From: Streptomyces phaeochromogenes
GTDB lineage: Bacteria; Actinomycetota; Actinomycetes; Streptomycetales; Streptomycetaceae
Reading direction: 5' to 3'
DNA length: 33,319 bases
NCBI RefSeq assembly: GCF_001418655.1
Contig: NZ_LIQZ01000099.1
Span: forward strand, 1-33,319
This document shows positions 7,476 through 14,385 of this stretch, piece after piece. The position numbers and the translations under genes are program-made. The notes beneath the pieces are model-generated. The model made no database searches and was not told where the DNA came from. It was given only the letters and a program-made list of their open reading frames with translations. Position 1 is the stretch's first letter; the number at the start of each line of letters is the position of its first letter.

Positions 7476-7619
7476 AGGTCTGGTGATCTGCGGGGCGAGA
7501 GCATGAAAGGGGGCCATTAAACTTGACCCAATGGAGAGGGCTAGTTGCCCTCACCGTACGGAGTAGGCACTCGGCCCCCTTTCTTGCTCTCGGAGGGGCC
7601 CCGCAGGTCAGCAGACCTT
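7476..7619. repeat. ~40-bp imperfect inverted repeat forming a long hairpin
   Basis: The left arm 7476-7515 pairs with the right arm 7573-7619. Shared blocks are aggtctg, ctgcggggc, gagagca and gaaagggggcc, with a ~6-base insertion in the right arm. The ~57-base loop carries its own 6-bp hairpin (gagggc/gccctc, ~7535-7552). It could be a single-strand origin, a structured RNA or a relic of an inserted mini-element. Confidence 0.8.
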
Positions 7620-7666
7620 AAAGTCTCGGAGCGACCGCCCCAGCCCCCTCCGATCCCGCCCCCTCA

Positions 7667-8214
7667 CTGCCCGCAGCATCCGGCAGACCTCAGCCGTGGC
7701 GTACCTGCTTTTTGATCCCAAAGCGTCGGTTGGTCCTGTGGCGGATCATGCGTGCTGGCCATGCGGCAGTGCCTGCCCAAGGTGGGGCCTGGTGCTCGTG
7801 GATGGGCGGGGAATCAGGATCGTTCCGGTGCATCGGCCCTGGTGTGCCAGAGCGTGCAACGGGGCCACCCCGGGGCAACCTTGGGTGGCGCGGGGCCGGG
7901 GGCCGGGGCGCGCGGGCCGAAGGCAGGAGCGAAGCCCCGAGCCCCCGAGCCCGGCGCCGGCCCGCAATGCGGGCCGGTGGGGTGTGAGACCCGTAAGCGG
8001 CGGCTAGGAAGCCGGGAGGCCAGCGCAACCGGATGCCGAAGGCAAGAGCCCCCCGTCATGGTCCCGTGGTGCTGTGGGCCATGTGCCGAGGGGCTGTGGT
8101 GCTCCCGTTGTGGTCGGTGGAGCGTGTGGGAGCTGAGGGCTTCCATGGTGGTGCGGTGGTGCTCTGTCATCTCATAGTGCGCCACGGCTGAGGTCTGCCG
8201 GATGCTGCGGGCAG
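7667..8214. repeat. 35-bp perfect inverted repeat spanning ~548 bp
   Basis: 7667-7701 is the exact reverse complement of 8180-8214. The enclosed ~480 bp is gene-free and GC-rich. A perfect repeat of this length outside genes argues for selection or a recent event: single-strand origin structure, or ends of a small inserted element. Confidence 0.9.
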
Positions 8215-8234
8215 CGACCCGGCGGGAGTTCCCT

Positions 8235-8253
8235 CCCCACCCGAAGGGTGGGG
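8235..8253 (-). terminator. Hairpin terminator of the regulator operon
   Basis: Perfect 8-bp stem ccccaccc / gggtgggg with a 3-base loop, 30 bp past the stop codon of the minus-strand XRE regulator gene. There is no clear T-tract, as is common for Streptomyces hairpin terminators. Confidence 0.6.
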
Positions 8254-8282
8254 CTTGATGAGGTAGAGAAACCTGTAACAGG

Positions 8283-9521
8283 TCAGCTCACGCCGCAGCG
8301 GTCGGCAAGATCCCGAAGTGTCTCGGGCACGCGGCGGCCCGCCAGTTGGATGAGATCGCGAATGACTTCGCGGGCTGAGTGGTGATCGCGAATCTGTTCC
8401 GGTGCGAGGGTCTCAGCCTCCAAGAGTGCTGCGGTTGCCTCGCCAACGTGTCGGCGTTGCGCATGCGCCCGTGCCACATCGAGCAGGAAGCGTGATTGGC
8501 GCTCGGCTGAGAGGCCACCAGCGTCGACTTCTGCCGCAGTCTCCAAGGCCAGTCCTGCATCCCCCAGCTCCACGGCCGTGCTCACCGAGTGGAGTTTGAC
8601 GTTTGTAGGGCCGAACTCGGTGTCGAAGTCGTTCCGGTCCTCGCCCAAACGCGCGGCGAGTTCCCTCGCTCGGTTGAGGTGAGCATGCGTTTCAGACCGG
8701 TTGCCCTCGCGCGCATTGATCACGGCTAGCACAAGGTTCATGGCGCCGAGAAGGGACAGCTCCTCTGCAGGGCAGGCGGGATTCTCCGCCCGTGGGCCCA
8801 AGACTTCGACTGCTGATCTCGCGGCCTGTTCAGCCTGGTCCATGTGCTGCTGGCGCATGAACGCATGAGCCATGCGAAAGAGGCTGGCCACTACCTCAAG
8901 AGGCTGGCCGGCCATCTCGGCTGCCTGCAAGGCCCGGTCTGCGGCTACCCATGCAGCATCAGCCTGATCCTGCCGAGTAAAGCTCGCTGCCGCTGCCTGG
9001 TAACTGCGGGCTCTCAATGAGTGCAGCTCGACTCGATCCGCCGCCGGCGCGTGGCGTACTGCAACTTCGATGTCGGGGAGCAACTTGACGAGATGGTCAC
9101 TCAAGGCTGCAAAGCTCGATGCGTGCACGTACTCCCACGCCTGGTCGACGAGTTGGCGAAACTCGGCAAGGGCGGGCGTAGGGGAACTCGGTCCGAGATC
9201 GAACAGGCTGCCCAAGGCAGGGTGGCCCGTGAGGGCGACGCGCAGGCCGTCGAGGTCATTGCTTTCGGGTGCCGGCGTCTCGTCCACATGGTCCGCCGGA
9301 GACGGGGGCGCGTCGGGCCGAACGTCTCTCACCGATGCGCCCAGTGCATCAGCGAGCGCCTGAAGGATTGCCAGACGCTCAACGGGTTGGACTCCGCGTT
9401 CGACCTGGGAAACCCAGCTTTCGGACCGGCCCATGGCGGTAGCGAGGTCGGCTTGCGACATGCCTGCCGTCCGCCTAAGTTCCTTGATCCGCTGACCGGT
9501 TGTAGGCAGTTGGGTACTCAC
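8283..9521 (-). CDS. XRE-family HTH regulator with TPR-like C-terminal domain
   Basis: This 412-residue protein has an N-terminal Cro/C1 helix-turn-helix (residues ~8-63; RIKELRRTAGMSQADLATAMGRSESWVSQVERG). A long all-helical region from ~110 to the end has TPR-like repeats (AADRALQAAEMAGQPLEV, AEQAARSAVEVLG, ARELAARLGE). Start GTG9521 overlaps the stop of the ABM gene by 4 bp (GTGA), so the two are translationally coupled. The architecture resembles regulators in which a helical-repeat domain senses a ligand, including but not limited to RRNPP peptide sensors. It probably acts on the 19-bp inverted repeat at 9887-9932, controlling the divergent transfer operon; this is inferred from position. 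Confidence 0.85.
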   Translation of the reverse strand: MSTQLPTTGQRIKELRRTAGMSQADLATAMGRSESWVSQVERGVQPVERLAILQALADALGASVRDVRPDAPPSPADHVDETPAPESNDLDGLRVALTGHPALGSLFDLGPSSPTPALAEFRQLVDQAWEYVHASSFAALSDHLVKLLPDIEVAVRHAPAADRVELHSLRARSYQAAAASFTRQDQADAAWVAADRALQAAEMAGQPLEVVASLFRMAHAFMRQQHMDQAEQAARSAVEVLGPRAENPACPAEELSLLGAMNLVLAVINAREGNRSETHAHLNRARELAARLGEDRNDFDTEFGPTNVKLHSVSTAVELGDAGLALETAAEVDAGGLSAERQSRFLLDVARAHAQRRHVGEATAALLEAETLAPEQIRDHHSAREVIRDLIQLAGRRVPETLRDLADRCGVS

Positions 9522-9838
9522 TTCGTGGCTCCGTGTGGGTACTTCCCTGCGTATGGCTCAAGCCAGTCCACATCGGTCTTCTCGACGTACCGGGTTCGCT
9601 CGCTGAGGAATCGAACCGTGTGCGGCTGACGCTCATGCTCGTCGAACGCTGCTCGATCGGCGTAGATCTCGAAGAAGATCCGCTCATCAGGAGCTCCCTC
9701 GACCTTGTGGCAGGCGTAGACCAGGGTCCCTGGCTCGTTCGCCCGGATTCCCGCTTCGGTCTCCTTCACCAGCGTGTCAAAAGCGTCGCCCATACCCTCA
9801 CGCAGGGTGAATCGGACGAAGAGTGCGAAATTTCCCAT
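9518..9838 (-). CDS. Antibiotic biosynthesis monooxygenase (ABM) family protein
   Basis: This 106-residue protein has the dimeric ferredoxin-like ABM fold. It contains FALFVRFTLREGMGDAFDTL, the pattern EPGTLVYACHKVE, and IFFEIYADRAAFDEHERQPH with the conserved EhhhH-type C-terminal half. Members are cofactor-less oxygenases acting on quinols or polyketides, or stress proteins. ATG9838 is preceded by a perfect AGGAGG. It is the first gene of a two-gene operon with the XRE regulator (GTGA overlap). Its presence inside a mobility-control operon is odd; it might sense or remove a redox-active signal, but that is speculation. Confidence 0.85.
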   Translation of the reverse strand: MGNFALFVRFTLREGMGDAFDTLVKETEAGIRANEPGTLVYACHKVEGAPDERIFFEIYADRAAFDEHERQPHTVRFLSERTRYVEKTDVDWLEPYAGKYPHGATK

Positions 9839-9886
9839 AACTCCTCCTTCTCTCCCTCGCTAGTCTCGCAGACTCAGAGTTTTGCT

Positions 9887-9932
9887 GCTAGTCGCAGCTT
9901 TTCTGTTGACCCGCAGAAAAACTGCGAGTAGC
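9887..9932. promoter_or_regulatory. 19-bp inverted repeat operator in the divergent promoter
   Basis: Arms 9887-9905 and 9914-9932 match at 17 of 19 positions (GCTAGTCGCAGCTTTTCTG versus its partner). A related half-site, gctagtctcgca, lies at ~9859-9870. The repeat brackets the -35 hexamer and reaches into the -10 of the transfer promoter, so a bound protein would block it. The XRE regulator of the same element is the likely ligand. Confidence 0.65.
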
Positions 9933-9934
9933 TT
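9906..9934 (+). promoter_or_regulatory. Promoter of the AICE transfer operon
   Basis: -35 TTGACC (9906-9911), 17-bp spacer, -10 TAGCTT (9929-9934), a good fit to the vegetative Streptomyces consensus. It reads toward the gene at 10030. Confidence 0.6.
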
Positions 9935-10029
9935 CGGAAGAGTCGGAGAACAGCGCACCCCGGACTGCGTGCCATCCGCCAAGATCACAACGCAGCCCGG
10001 GGCTCATCCCACAAGGGGAGAACTCCATA

Positions 10030-10359
10030 ATGCCGTCCTTCAAGATTGACCTTTCGACCGCGATCGTGATCGTGGCGACTGCCCCTGAGGCGAAGCTCGT
10101 CGACAAGCGCACGGGTGAGCGGGCCGTGGACCGGGACACCGGTGCGGGCCTGTCCACGGTGGGCCTGGTCATCTCCGACGAGGGAGAGGGCAACCTCTAC
10201 AAGGTCACCGTTCCGGAGACCGGTTACCCCGAGGGTCTCCAGCCGGGTGCGATCGTGCGCGTGGTCGGCCTCAAGGCCCGTGACTGGGAGAACGAGTTCA
10301 ACGGCCAGAAGCGCCACGGCATCTCGTTCCGCGCGGTCGCGATCACCCCGGCGGCCTGA
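10030..10359 (+). CDS. AICE activator-like protein (Pra-type)
   Basis: This 109-residue protein is first in the transfer operon, with AAGGGGAG upstream. It resembles the small actinobacterial proteins annotated as plasmid replication, integration and excision activators. Typical features are an N-terminal strand, KRTGERAVDRDTGAGLSTVGL, a VTVPE segment and NGQKRHGISFRA near the end. It looks like a compact beta-rich domain without a visible DNA-binding helix-turn-helix. In pSAM2, Pra switches on rep-xis-int, but equivalence here is family inference. TraB follows after 2 bp. Confidence 0.6.
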   Translation: MPSFKIDLSTAIVIVATAPEAKLVDKRTGERAVDRDTGAGLSTVGLVISDEGEGNLYKVTVPETGYPEGLQPGAIVRVVGLKARDWENEFNGQKRHGISFRAVAITPAA

Positions 10360-10361
10360 TC

Positions 10362-11702
10362 ATGACCGACCTGACGATGTGGCTGGAGGCGACCGGTGCC
10401 TTAGCGGGTGCCGGTGGTCTCGGCTACGCGAAGGTACGCGCTCCTCGCGTGTACTGGTCGCTGGTCGGGATGCCGGTCACGTGGGGCCGGTTCACCTGGA
10501 CGTATCGGTCCACGATGGAGGTGTGCGGTCTGACGGTGCAGCCGTCCGGCATGCGTGCCTTCATGACCCGCAACCTGGCTCGCCGTGAGGTGCGCCCGGT
10601 GGCTGCGAAGGTCCGTAGGGTCCGGGGGACCTCGACCGGTCTGCGGGTCACCCTGCGTCTGCCCGCCGGCCTGGAGCCTGCCGACATCGCCGCCTCCTCC
10701 GAGCGCCTCCGCCATGCCTGGGGAGTCCGCTCGGTCACCGTGGCAGAGACCAAGCCCGGGTATGTCGAACTACGGATGACCGGCTACGACGTCCTGGCGC
10801 GGGTCAAGATGCCGCGCAAGGCTCAGCCTCGTGACCTGGTCGTTCCGGTGGCACTGCGCGAGGACGGTTCAGTCTTCGAGCGGGACTACCGCAAGGTCCC
10901 CATGGCCCTGACGCTGGGCGCGACGCTGTCCGGCAAGTCCGTCTATCAGCGCAACCTGATCAAGGGACTGGCTCAGTTGCCGGTGGGCCTGATCGGGATC
11001 GACTGCAAGCGTGGTGTCGAGCATGGCCGTTACGCGCCCCGGCTGTCGGCGTTGGCGACCACTGCGGACATCGCCGGGCAGTTGATCGATGCGCTGGTCA
11101 CGGAGATGGAAGACCGCTTCGATCTGTTGGCCCTGTACGGGGTCTCGGACCTGTGGGAGCTGCCGGAGCACCTGCGGCCGGTACCGCTGGTCGTACTGAT
11201 CGACGAGGTGGCAGAGCTGTTCCTGGTCACCTCGAAGAAGGATGAGCCGGCCCGCGACCGCACGGTCATGCAGCTCGTGCGACTGGGGCAGATGGCCCGT
11301 GCGATCGGCATCTATCTGGAGGTGTGCGGACAGCGATTCGGCTCCGACCTTGGCAAGGGCGCCACCGCGCTGCGTGCCCAGCTCACCGGCCGTGTGGTGC
11401 ACCGCGTCAACGACAAGCAGACCGCCGACATGGGCTTGGGCGACATCGCCCCGGACGCGGTGGTCGCGGTGACCGCGATCGCTCCGGACCGCCCCGGGGT
11501 CGCGGTGGCCGGTGACACCTCCGGCGGCTGGTCCCGTATCCGCACCCCCGAGACCACCCCGGACGAAGTAGCAGCCGTGTGCCGCGACTTCGCGCACCTC
11601 ACCCCGGACCCGCCGTTCCTGGCACCGTTCCGACCCATCAGCCGGACCGTGCCGCCGATGCCGGCCGCACCGCCGCGAGTGATCCCGCAGCAAACCCCCT
11701 GA
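10362..11702 (+). CDS. traB: TraB/FtsK-SpoIIIE DNA translocase for conjugation (TraSA-like)
   Basis: This 446-residue P-loop motor has Walker A GATLSGKS (186-193) and Walker B VPLVVLID followed by E (274-282). The FtsK-type ATPase core follows, including QMARAIGIYLEVCGQRFGSD and a C-terminal proline-rich tail. The N-terminus has a hydrophobic segment near 10-40 that may attach it to the membrane. Streptomyces TraB proteins form hexameric pores that move double-stranded plasmid DNA to neighbouring hyphae after binding clt repeats. It starts 2 bp after the Pra-like gene and is followed by several small Spd-like genes. Confidence 0.92.
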   Translation: MTDLTMWLEATGALAGAGGLGYAKVRAPRVYWSLVGMPVTWGRFTWTYRSTMEVCGLTVQPSGMRAFMTRNLARREVRPVAAKVRRVRGTSTGLRVTLRLPAGLEPADIAASSERLRHAWGVRSVTVAETKPGYVELRMTGYDVLARVKMPRKAQPRDLVVPVALREDGSVFERDYRKVPMALTLGATLSGKSVYQRNLIKGLAQLPVGLIGIDCKRGVEHGRYAPRLSALATTADIAGQLIDALVTEMEDRFDLLALYGVSDLWELPEHLRPVPLVVLIDEVAELFLVTSKKDEPARDRTVMQLVRLGQMARAIGIYLEVCGQRFGSDLGKGATALRAQLTGRVVHRVNDKQTADMGLGDIAPDAVVAVTAIAPDRPGVAVAGDTSGGWSRIRTPETTPDEVAAVCRDFAHLTPDPPFLAPFRPISRTVPPMPAAPPRVIPQQTP

Positions 11703-11774
11703 TCCTCGCCCCACCCACCGCACGTGCGCCAAGTCCCTACCCCAGCCATGCCGAAATCCGAAAGGAGATCACTC

Positions 11775-11945
11775 ATGGCCCGCAAGACCGCCAAGCCCTC
11801 TGCCAAACCGTGCTCGCCCTGCGGTGGCACCGGCGAGGTCTCCCGGACCGTCCGCGTCGGCCGCAAACAACGGCCCGTGGGACAGCAGACCGGCATCTGC
11901 CTGAACTGCCTGGGCTCCGGCGAACTCCCCGCCGACGACGACTGA
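11775..11945 (+). CDS. Small DnaJ-zinc-finger-like protein
   Basis: This 56-residue basic protein follows AAAGGAGA at good spacing. It has two DnaJ-type cysteine motifs, CSPCGGTG and CLNCLGSG, spaced to bind one zinc ion. Such mini zinc ribbons are common in AICE transfer operons; the role is unknown, perhaps binding nucleic acid or a partner protein. Confidence 0.75.
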   Translation: MARKTAKPSAKPCSPCGGTGEVSRTVRVGRKQRPVGQQTGICLNCLGSGELPADDD

Positions 11946-12024
11946 AACCCGCCCGGGACCGGGCGGCTGGACACCTTCCCCGCCCCGTCCCGGCCCAACT
12001 CCCTGCGAACGGAGGTGAAGACCC

Positions 12025-12672
12025 GTGACCCGCACCACGCGCGTGGACGTCGTCCTGATCGTCCTGGCCCTGATCGCCGGTTCACTGTCCTTCGCTCATC
12101 TGCACGACCTTGCCGAAGCGGCCGGACAGACCGGTTGGAAGGCCTGGGCCTACCCCGTCTCTGTTGATCTGCTTCTGGTCGCCGTGCTGCGCCGGCTGCG
12201 CATCGACCAGTCGGCATCGGCCTGGTTCTGGTTCCTGATCGCCCTGGTCGCCTCGCTCGGCGCCAACATCGCCACCGCCGGGGTCCTCGACCTGGAACAC
12301 GTCCCGGCCTGGCTGCGGATCCTCGTCGCGGGCTGGCCTGCACTCGCCTTCCTCGGCGGCACCCTGCTCGCTCACCAGCCGACCCCCGCGCCGGACTCGC
12401 ATCCGATTCCTGAGCCCTCGCGAACCGTGGTCGCGGTCGACCGCCCGGCAGTGCCCGACCCCGAACCGCAGAGCACCGCTCCTGAGCCCGTTCCGGCCCT
12501 GCCGGAAGCCGCTCCGGCCGTGAGCGTCCCTCCGGCGCTGGTCGACCACGCGCGCAAGGTCGCTGCCGAGCACCACGCCCGTACCGGGACGGACATCGAC
12601 ACAGCCACGCTCCGCGCCCGTCTCAGCATCCCGGAAGACCTCGCCGGCGCGATCGCTGCCCAACTCGCCTGA
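12025..12672 (+). CDS. SpdB/DUF2637-like membrane protein
   Basis: This 215-residue protein has about four N-terminal membrane segments in residues ~8-125 (VVLIVLALIAGSLSFAHLH, YPVSVDLLLVAVLRRL, WFWFLIALVASLGANIATA, LRILVAGWPALAFLGGTLLA). A proline/glutamate-rich linker and a small C-terminal helical domain follow (ARTGTDIDTATLRARLSI). GTG12025 follows GGAGG. This architecture matches the Spd-type/DUF2637 proteins of Streptomyces conjugative elements, thought to help spread DNA through septal crosswalls. The function is family inference. Confidence 0.8.
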   Translation: MTRTTRVDVVLIVLALIAGSLSFAHLHDLAEAAGQTGWKAWAYPVSVDLLLVAVLRRLRIDQSASAWFWFLIALVASLGANIATAGVLDLEHVPAWLRILVAGWPALAFLGGTLLAHQPTPAPDSHPIPEPSRTVVAVDRPAVPDPEPQSTAPEPVPALPEAAPAVSVPPALVDHARKVAAEHHARTGTDIDTATLRARLSIPEDLAGAIAAQLA

Positions 12673-12692
12673 CAGACAAGGAGGTTCAACCC

Positions 12693-12878
12693 GTGCGCCC
12701 GAACCGCTTCTACGACGTGATCCGCATCGGACCGGTCAAGGTCGGCACCTTCAACAGCGGCCGTGGCCAGACCCGGCACACCGCCGCGTGCACCTCCCCG
12801 GGCTGTGGCTTCTCGACCGAGCACGGCAACCGGTCGGCCGCTGAACTCGCTGCCCGCACCCACCGCTGCCCGGCCTGA
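12693..12878 (+). CDS. Mobile element transfer protein (SpdA-like)
   Basis: This 61-residue protein has the pattern of proteins annotated as 'mobile element transfer protein' in actinomycetes: RNRFYDVIRIGPVKVGTF-like N-terminus, then CTSPGCGFSTEHGNRSAAEL and RTHRC. Three cysteines plus histidines suggest zinc binding. GTG12693 follows AAGGAGG. Confidence 0.8.
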   Translation: MRPNRFYDVIRIGPVKVGTFNSGRGQTRHTAACTSPGCGFSTEHGNRSAAELAARTHRCPA

Positions 12879-12891
12879 GGAGGACCGACTC

Positions 12892-13236
12892 ATGCAGTTG
12901 CCTGATGAGCAGTTCCGCGCCGGCCACATCCCGACCGAGGTGTACCGGCAGATCCCGCCCGGCACCGACCTGCGCAAAGTCGTGATCGTGCAGGAAGCGC
13001 CCCGCTCCTACGCCGGGCCCATCTTCCTCGTCCTCGCGAAAACCCTCGGCGCTGTTCTGGTCCTGGTTGTGATCGCCTTCGTGGTCCAGATCATCGCCGC
13101 GTCCATCGTCGCGGTCCTGTCGGCGAGCTGCGGTATCGGCTACACGCTCAGCCGTGGCTCCGCCAAAAGCGGCTCCCGCGCCCCTCGCCGACGCTCCACG
13201 CCGGTCCGGTCCAAGAGCCGGTACCGCTCCAAGTAA
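12892..13236 (+). CDS. SpdB-like small membrane protein
   Basis: This 114-residue protein has a soluble N-terminus (residues 1-45), then one or two hydrophobic segments (~45-85; IFLVLAKTLGAVLVLVVIAF and IIAASIVAVLSASCGIG). It ends in a very basic, serine-rich tail (RAPRRRSTPVRSKSRYRSK). The layout suits a membrane protein with a cytoplasmic DNA- or membrane-binding tail, as for small Spd proteins. ATG12892 follows TGAGGAGG, 13 bp after the preceding stop. Confidence 0.7.
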   Translation: MQLPDEQFRAGHIPTEVYRQIPPGTDLRKVVIVQEAPRSYAGPIFLVLAKTLGAVLVLVVIAFVVQIIAASIVAVLSASCGIGYTLSRGSAKSGSRAPRRRSTPVRSKSRYRSK

Positions 13237-13237
13237 C

Positions 13238-13285
13238 GCCCTCCGGGGCGGCCTCTACCGCCAAGTATCCGCCGCCCCGGAGGGC
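13238..13285 (+). terminator. 15-bp hairpin between transfer and replication blocks
   Basis: Arms 13238-13252 and 13271-13285 are perfectly complementary (15 bp, 18-base loop), starting 2 bp after the SpdB-like gene's stop codon. This is a strong terminator or processing site separating transfer genes from methylase-rep-xis-int. Complete termination is doubtful unless a second promoter lies in 13286-13328. Confidence 0.75.
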
Positions 13286-13328
13286 TCCACCACTTCCCGA
13301 TCTTTCGACCCGAAAGGGCTCAACCATC

Positions 13329-13511
13329 ATGCCTCAGCACGACTCGAACCTGCCCGTCTGCCGGGACTGCGGCGGCTTCCCCGTCGTCTCGATCGCCATC
13401 GGCGCGCGCCACCGCGACGGCTCCCGCGCCCTGCTCCGCGTCGTCTGCCGCGCCTGTGACGGCACCGGTCACACCGTTCCCGCCGCCGACTTCGCGCGCG
13501 CCGGGAAGTGA
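13329..13511 (+). CDS. Small zinc-ribbon protein
   Basis: This 60-residue protein has two CxxC-type motifs (CRDCGG and CRACDGTG) about 30 residues apart, a single zinc ribbon by appearance. It is preceded by GAAAGGG. The stop overlaps the GTG of the next gene (GTGA). Function unknown. Confidence 0.65.
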   Translation: MPQHDSNLPVCRDCGGFPVVSIAIGARHRDGSRALLRVVCRACDGTGHTVPAADFARAGK

Positions 13512-13687
13512 CCGCCGTGGCTCTCCTCAACTGGCGCTCGCCCGAGCACTACGACCCCACCGGCGACCAGCCGTGCGTGATCTGCACCAAGCCCACCCCG
13601 CTGCGCTCCGACCGGGGCAAGCCGGTCCACAAGGTCTGTGCCGAGGACTGGATCGACCGCCACACGCCGAAGGAGGACGACCAGTGA
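13508..13687 (+). CDS. Small Cys-containing protein coupled to the methylase
   Basis: This 59-residue frame starts at GTG13508, overlapping the preceding stop by 4 bp (GTG13517 is an alternative). It contains CVICTKPTPLRSDRGKP and HKVCAEDW, a plausible CxxC/HxxxC zinc site. The stop overlaps the GTG of the methylase gene (GTGA at 13684-13687). Reading-frame chaining on both sides supports it as real. Function unknown. Confidence 0.65.
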   Translation: MTAVALLNWRSPEHYDPTGDQPCVICTKPTPLRSDRGKPVHKVCAEDWIDRHTPKEDDQ

Positions 13688-14385
13688 GCGCCCCTGCGCG
13701 GCGGCGCGTGCTGGATCTGTTCTCCTGCGCCGGCGGGGCGGCCATGGGCTACCACCGCGCCGGGTTCGAGGTCGACGGCTGCGACATCGCAGACCGCCCC
13801 CGCTACCCCTTCGCCTACCACCGTGGCGACGCGCTCGAATACCTCGCCCACCTGATCGCATCCGGGGACATCGAGCGCTACACCCTCGTGCACGCCTCCC
13901 CGCCCTGCCAAGCCGGCTGCGCCCTCACCGTGGGCACCAACCAGTCCCAGGGCTGGGGCGAGGTTCACACCGACATGGTGGCCCCCACACGAGAGCTGCT
14001 CGACGCCACCGGCCTGCCGTACGTGATCGAACAGCCCAACGGCAAGGCGGAGATCCGTAAGGACGTCAGCCTGTGCGGCGTGATGTTCGGGCTCGGCGTT
14101 TTCCGGCACCGCAACTTCGAACTCGGCCGCTGGTCCACGCCCAAGCCCCGGCACGTCAAGCACGACGGCTACGTACGCGGCTGGCGCCATGGCGTCTACC
14201 GCGACGGCCCGTACATCGCCGCGTACGGCGACGGCGGCGGCAAGGCCACCGTGCCGGAGATGCAGACCGCCATGGGCATCACGTGGACCGACGTCCACGA
14301 GGAACTCACCGAAGCCATCCCCCCGGCCTACACAAAGTGGATCGGCCACGCCTTCCTGACCATCCGTCAGGAGGTGTTGGTGTGA
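13684..14385 (+). CDS. DNA (cytosine-5)-methyltransferase-like protein, short
   Basis: This 233-residue SAM-dependent methylase has the C5-cytosine motif I DLFSCAGGAAMGYHRAGF, the catalytic motif IV SPPCQ, and EQPNG in place of the usual ENV. At this length it has little room for a target-recognition domain, so it is either a minimal enzyme or acts at low specificity. Such genes often sit before rep in Streptomyces AICEs and may protect transferring DNA or mark the element. It overlaps both neighbours by GTGA, tying its translation to Rep. Confidence 0.85.
   Translation: MSAPARRRVLDLFSCAGGAAMGYHRAGFEVDGCDIADRPRYPFAYHRGDALEYLAHLIASGDIERYTLVHASPPCQAGCALTVGTNQSQGWGEVHTDMVAPTRELLDATGLPYVIEQPNGKAEIRKDVSLCGVMFGLGVFRHRNFELGRWSTPKPRHVKHDGYVRGWRHGVYRDGPYIAAYGDGGGKATVPEMQTAMGITWTDVHEELTEAIPPAYTKWIGHAFLTIRQEVLV

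Larger units (their letters stand above)
7214..8282. other. ~1.07-kb structured non-coding region of the AICE
   Basis: I see no supportable gene here. It contains a long imperfect hairpin (7476-7619), a 35-bp perfect inverted repeat 480 bp apart (7667-7701 / 8180-8214), an inner GC-rich hairpin near 7960-7980, three GTGGTGCT 8-mers and a terminator at 8235-8253. Rolling-circle Streptomyces plasmids carry structured non-coding loci for lagging-strand initiation (sti/sso) and transfer (clt). This region is the natural candidate for both in this element. Confidence 0.55.

Noticed and set aside
7696..8007. Possible small gene on the plus strand in the non-coding region
   Set aside because: No ribosome binding site, and composition drifts to Arg/Gly/Pro low complexity over the GC hairpins. 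It is better explained as structured DNA.
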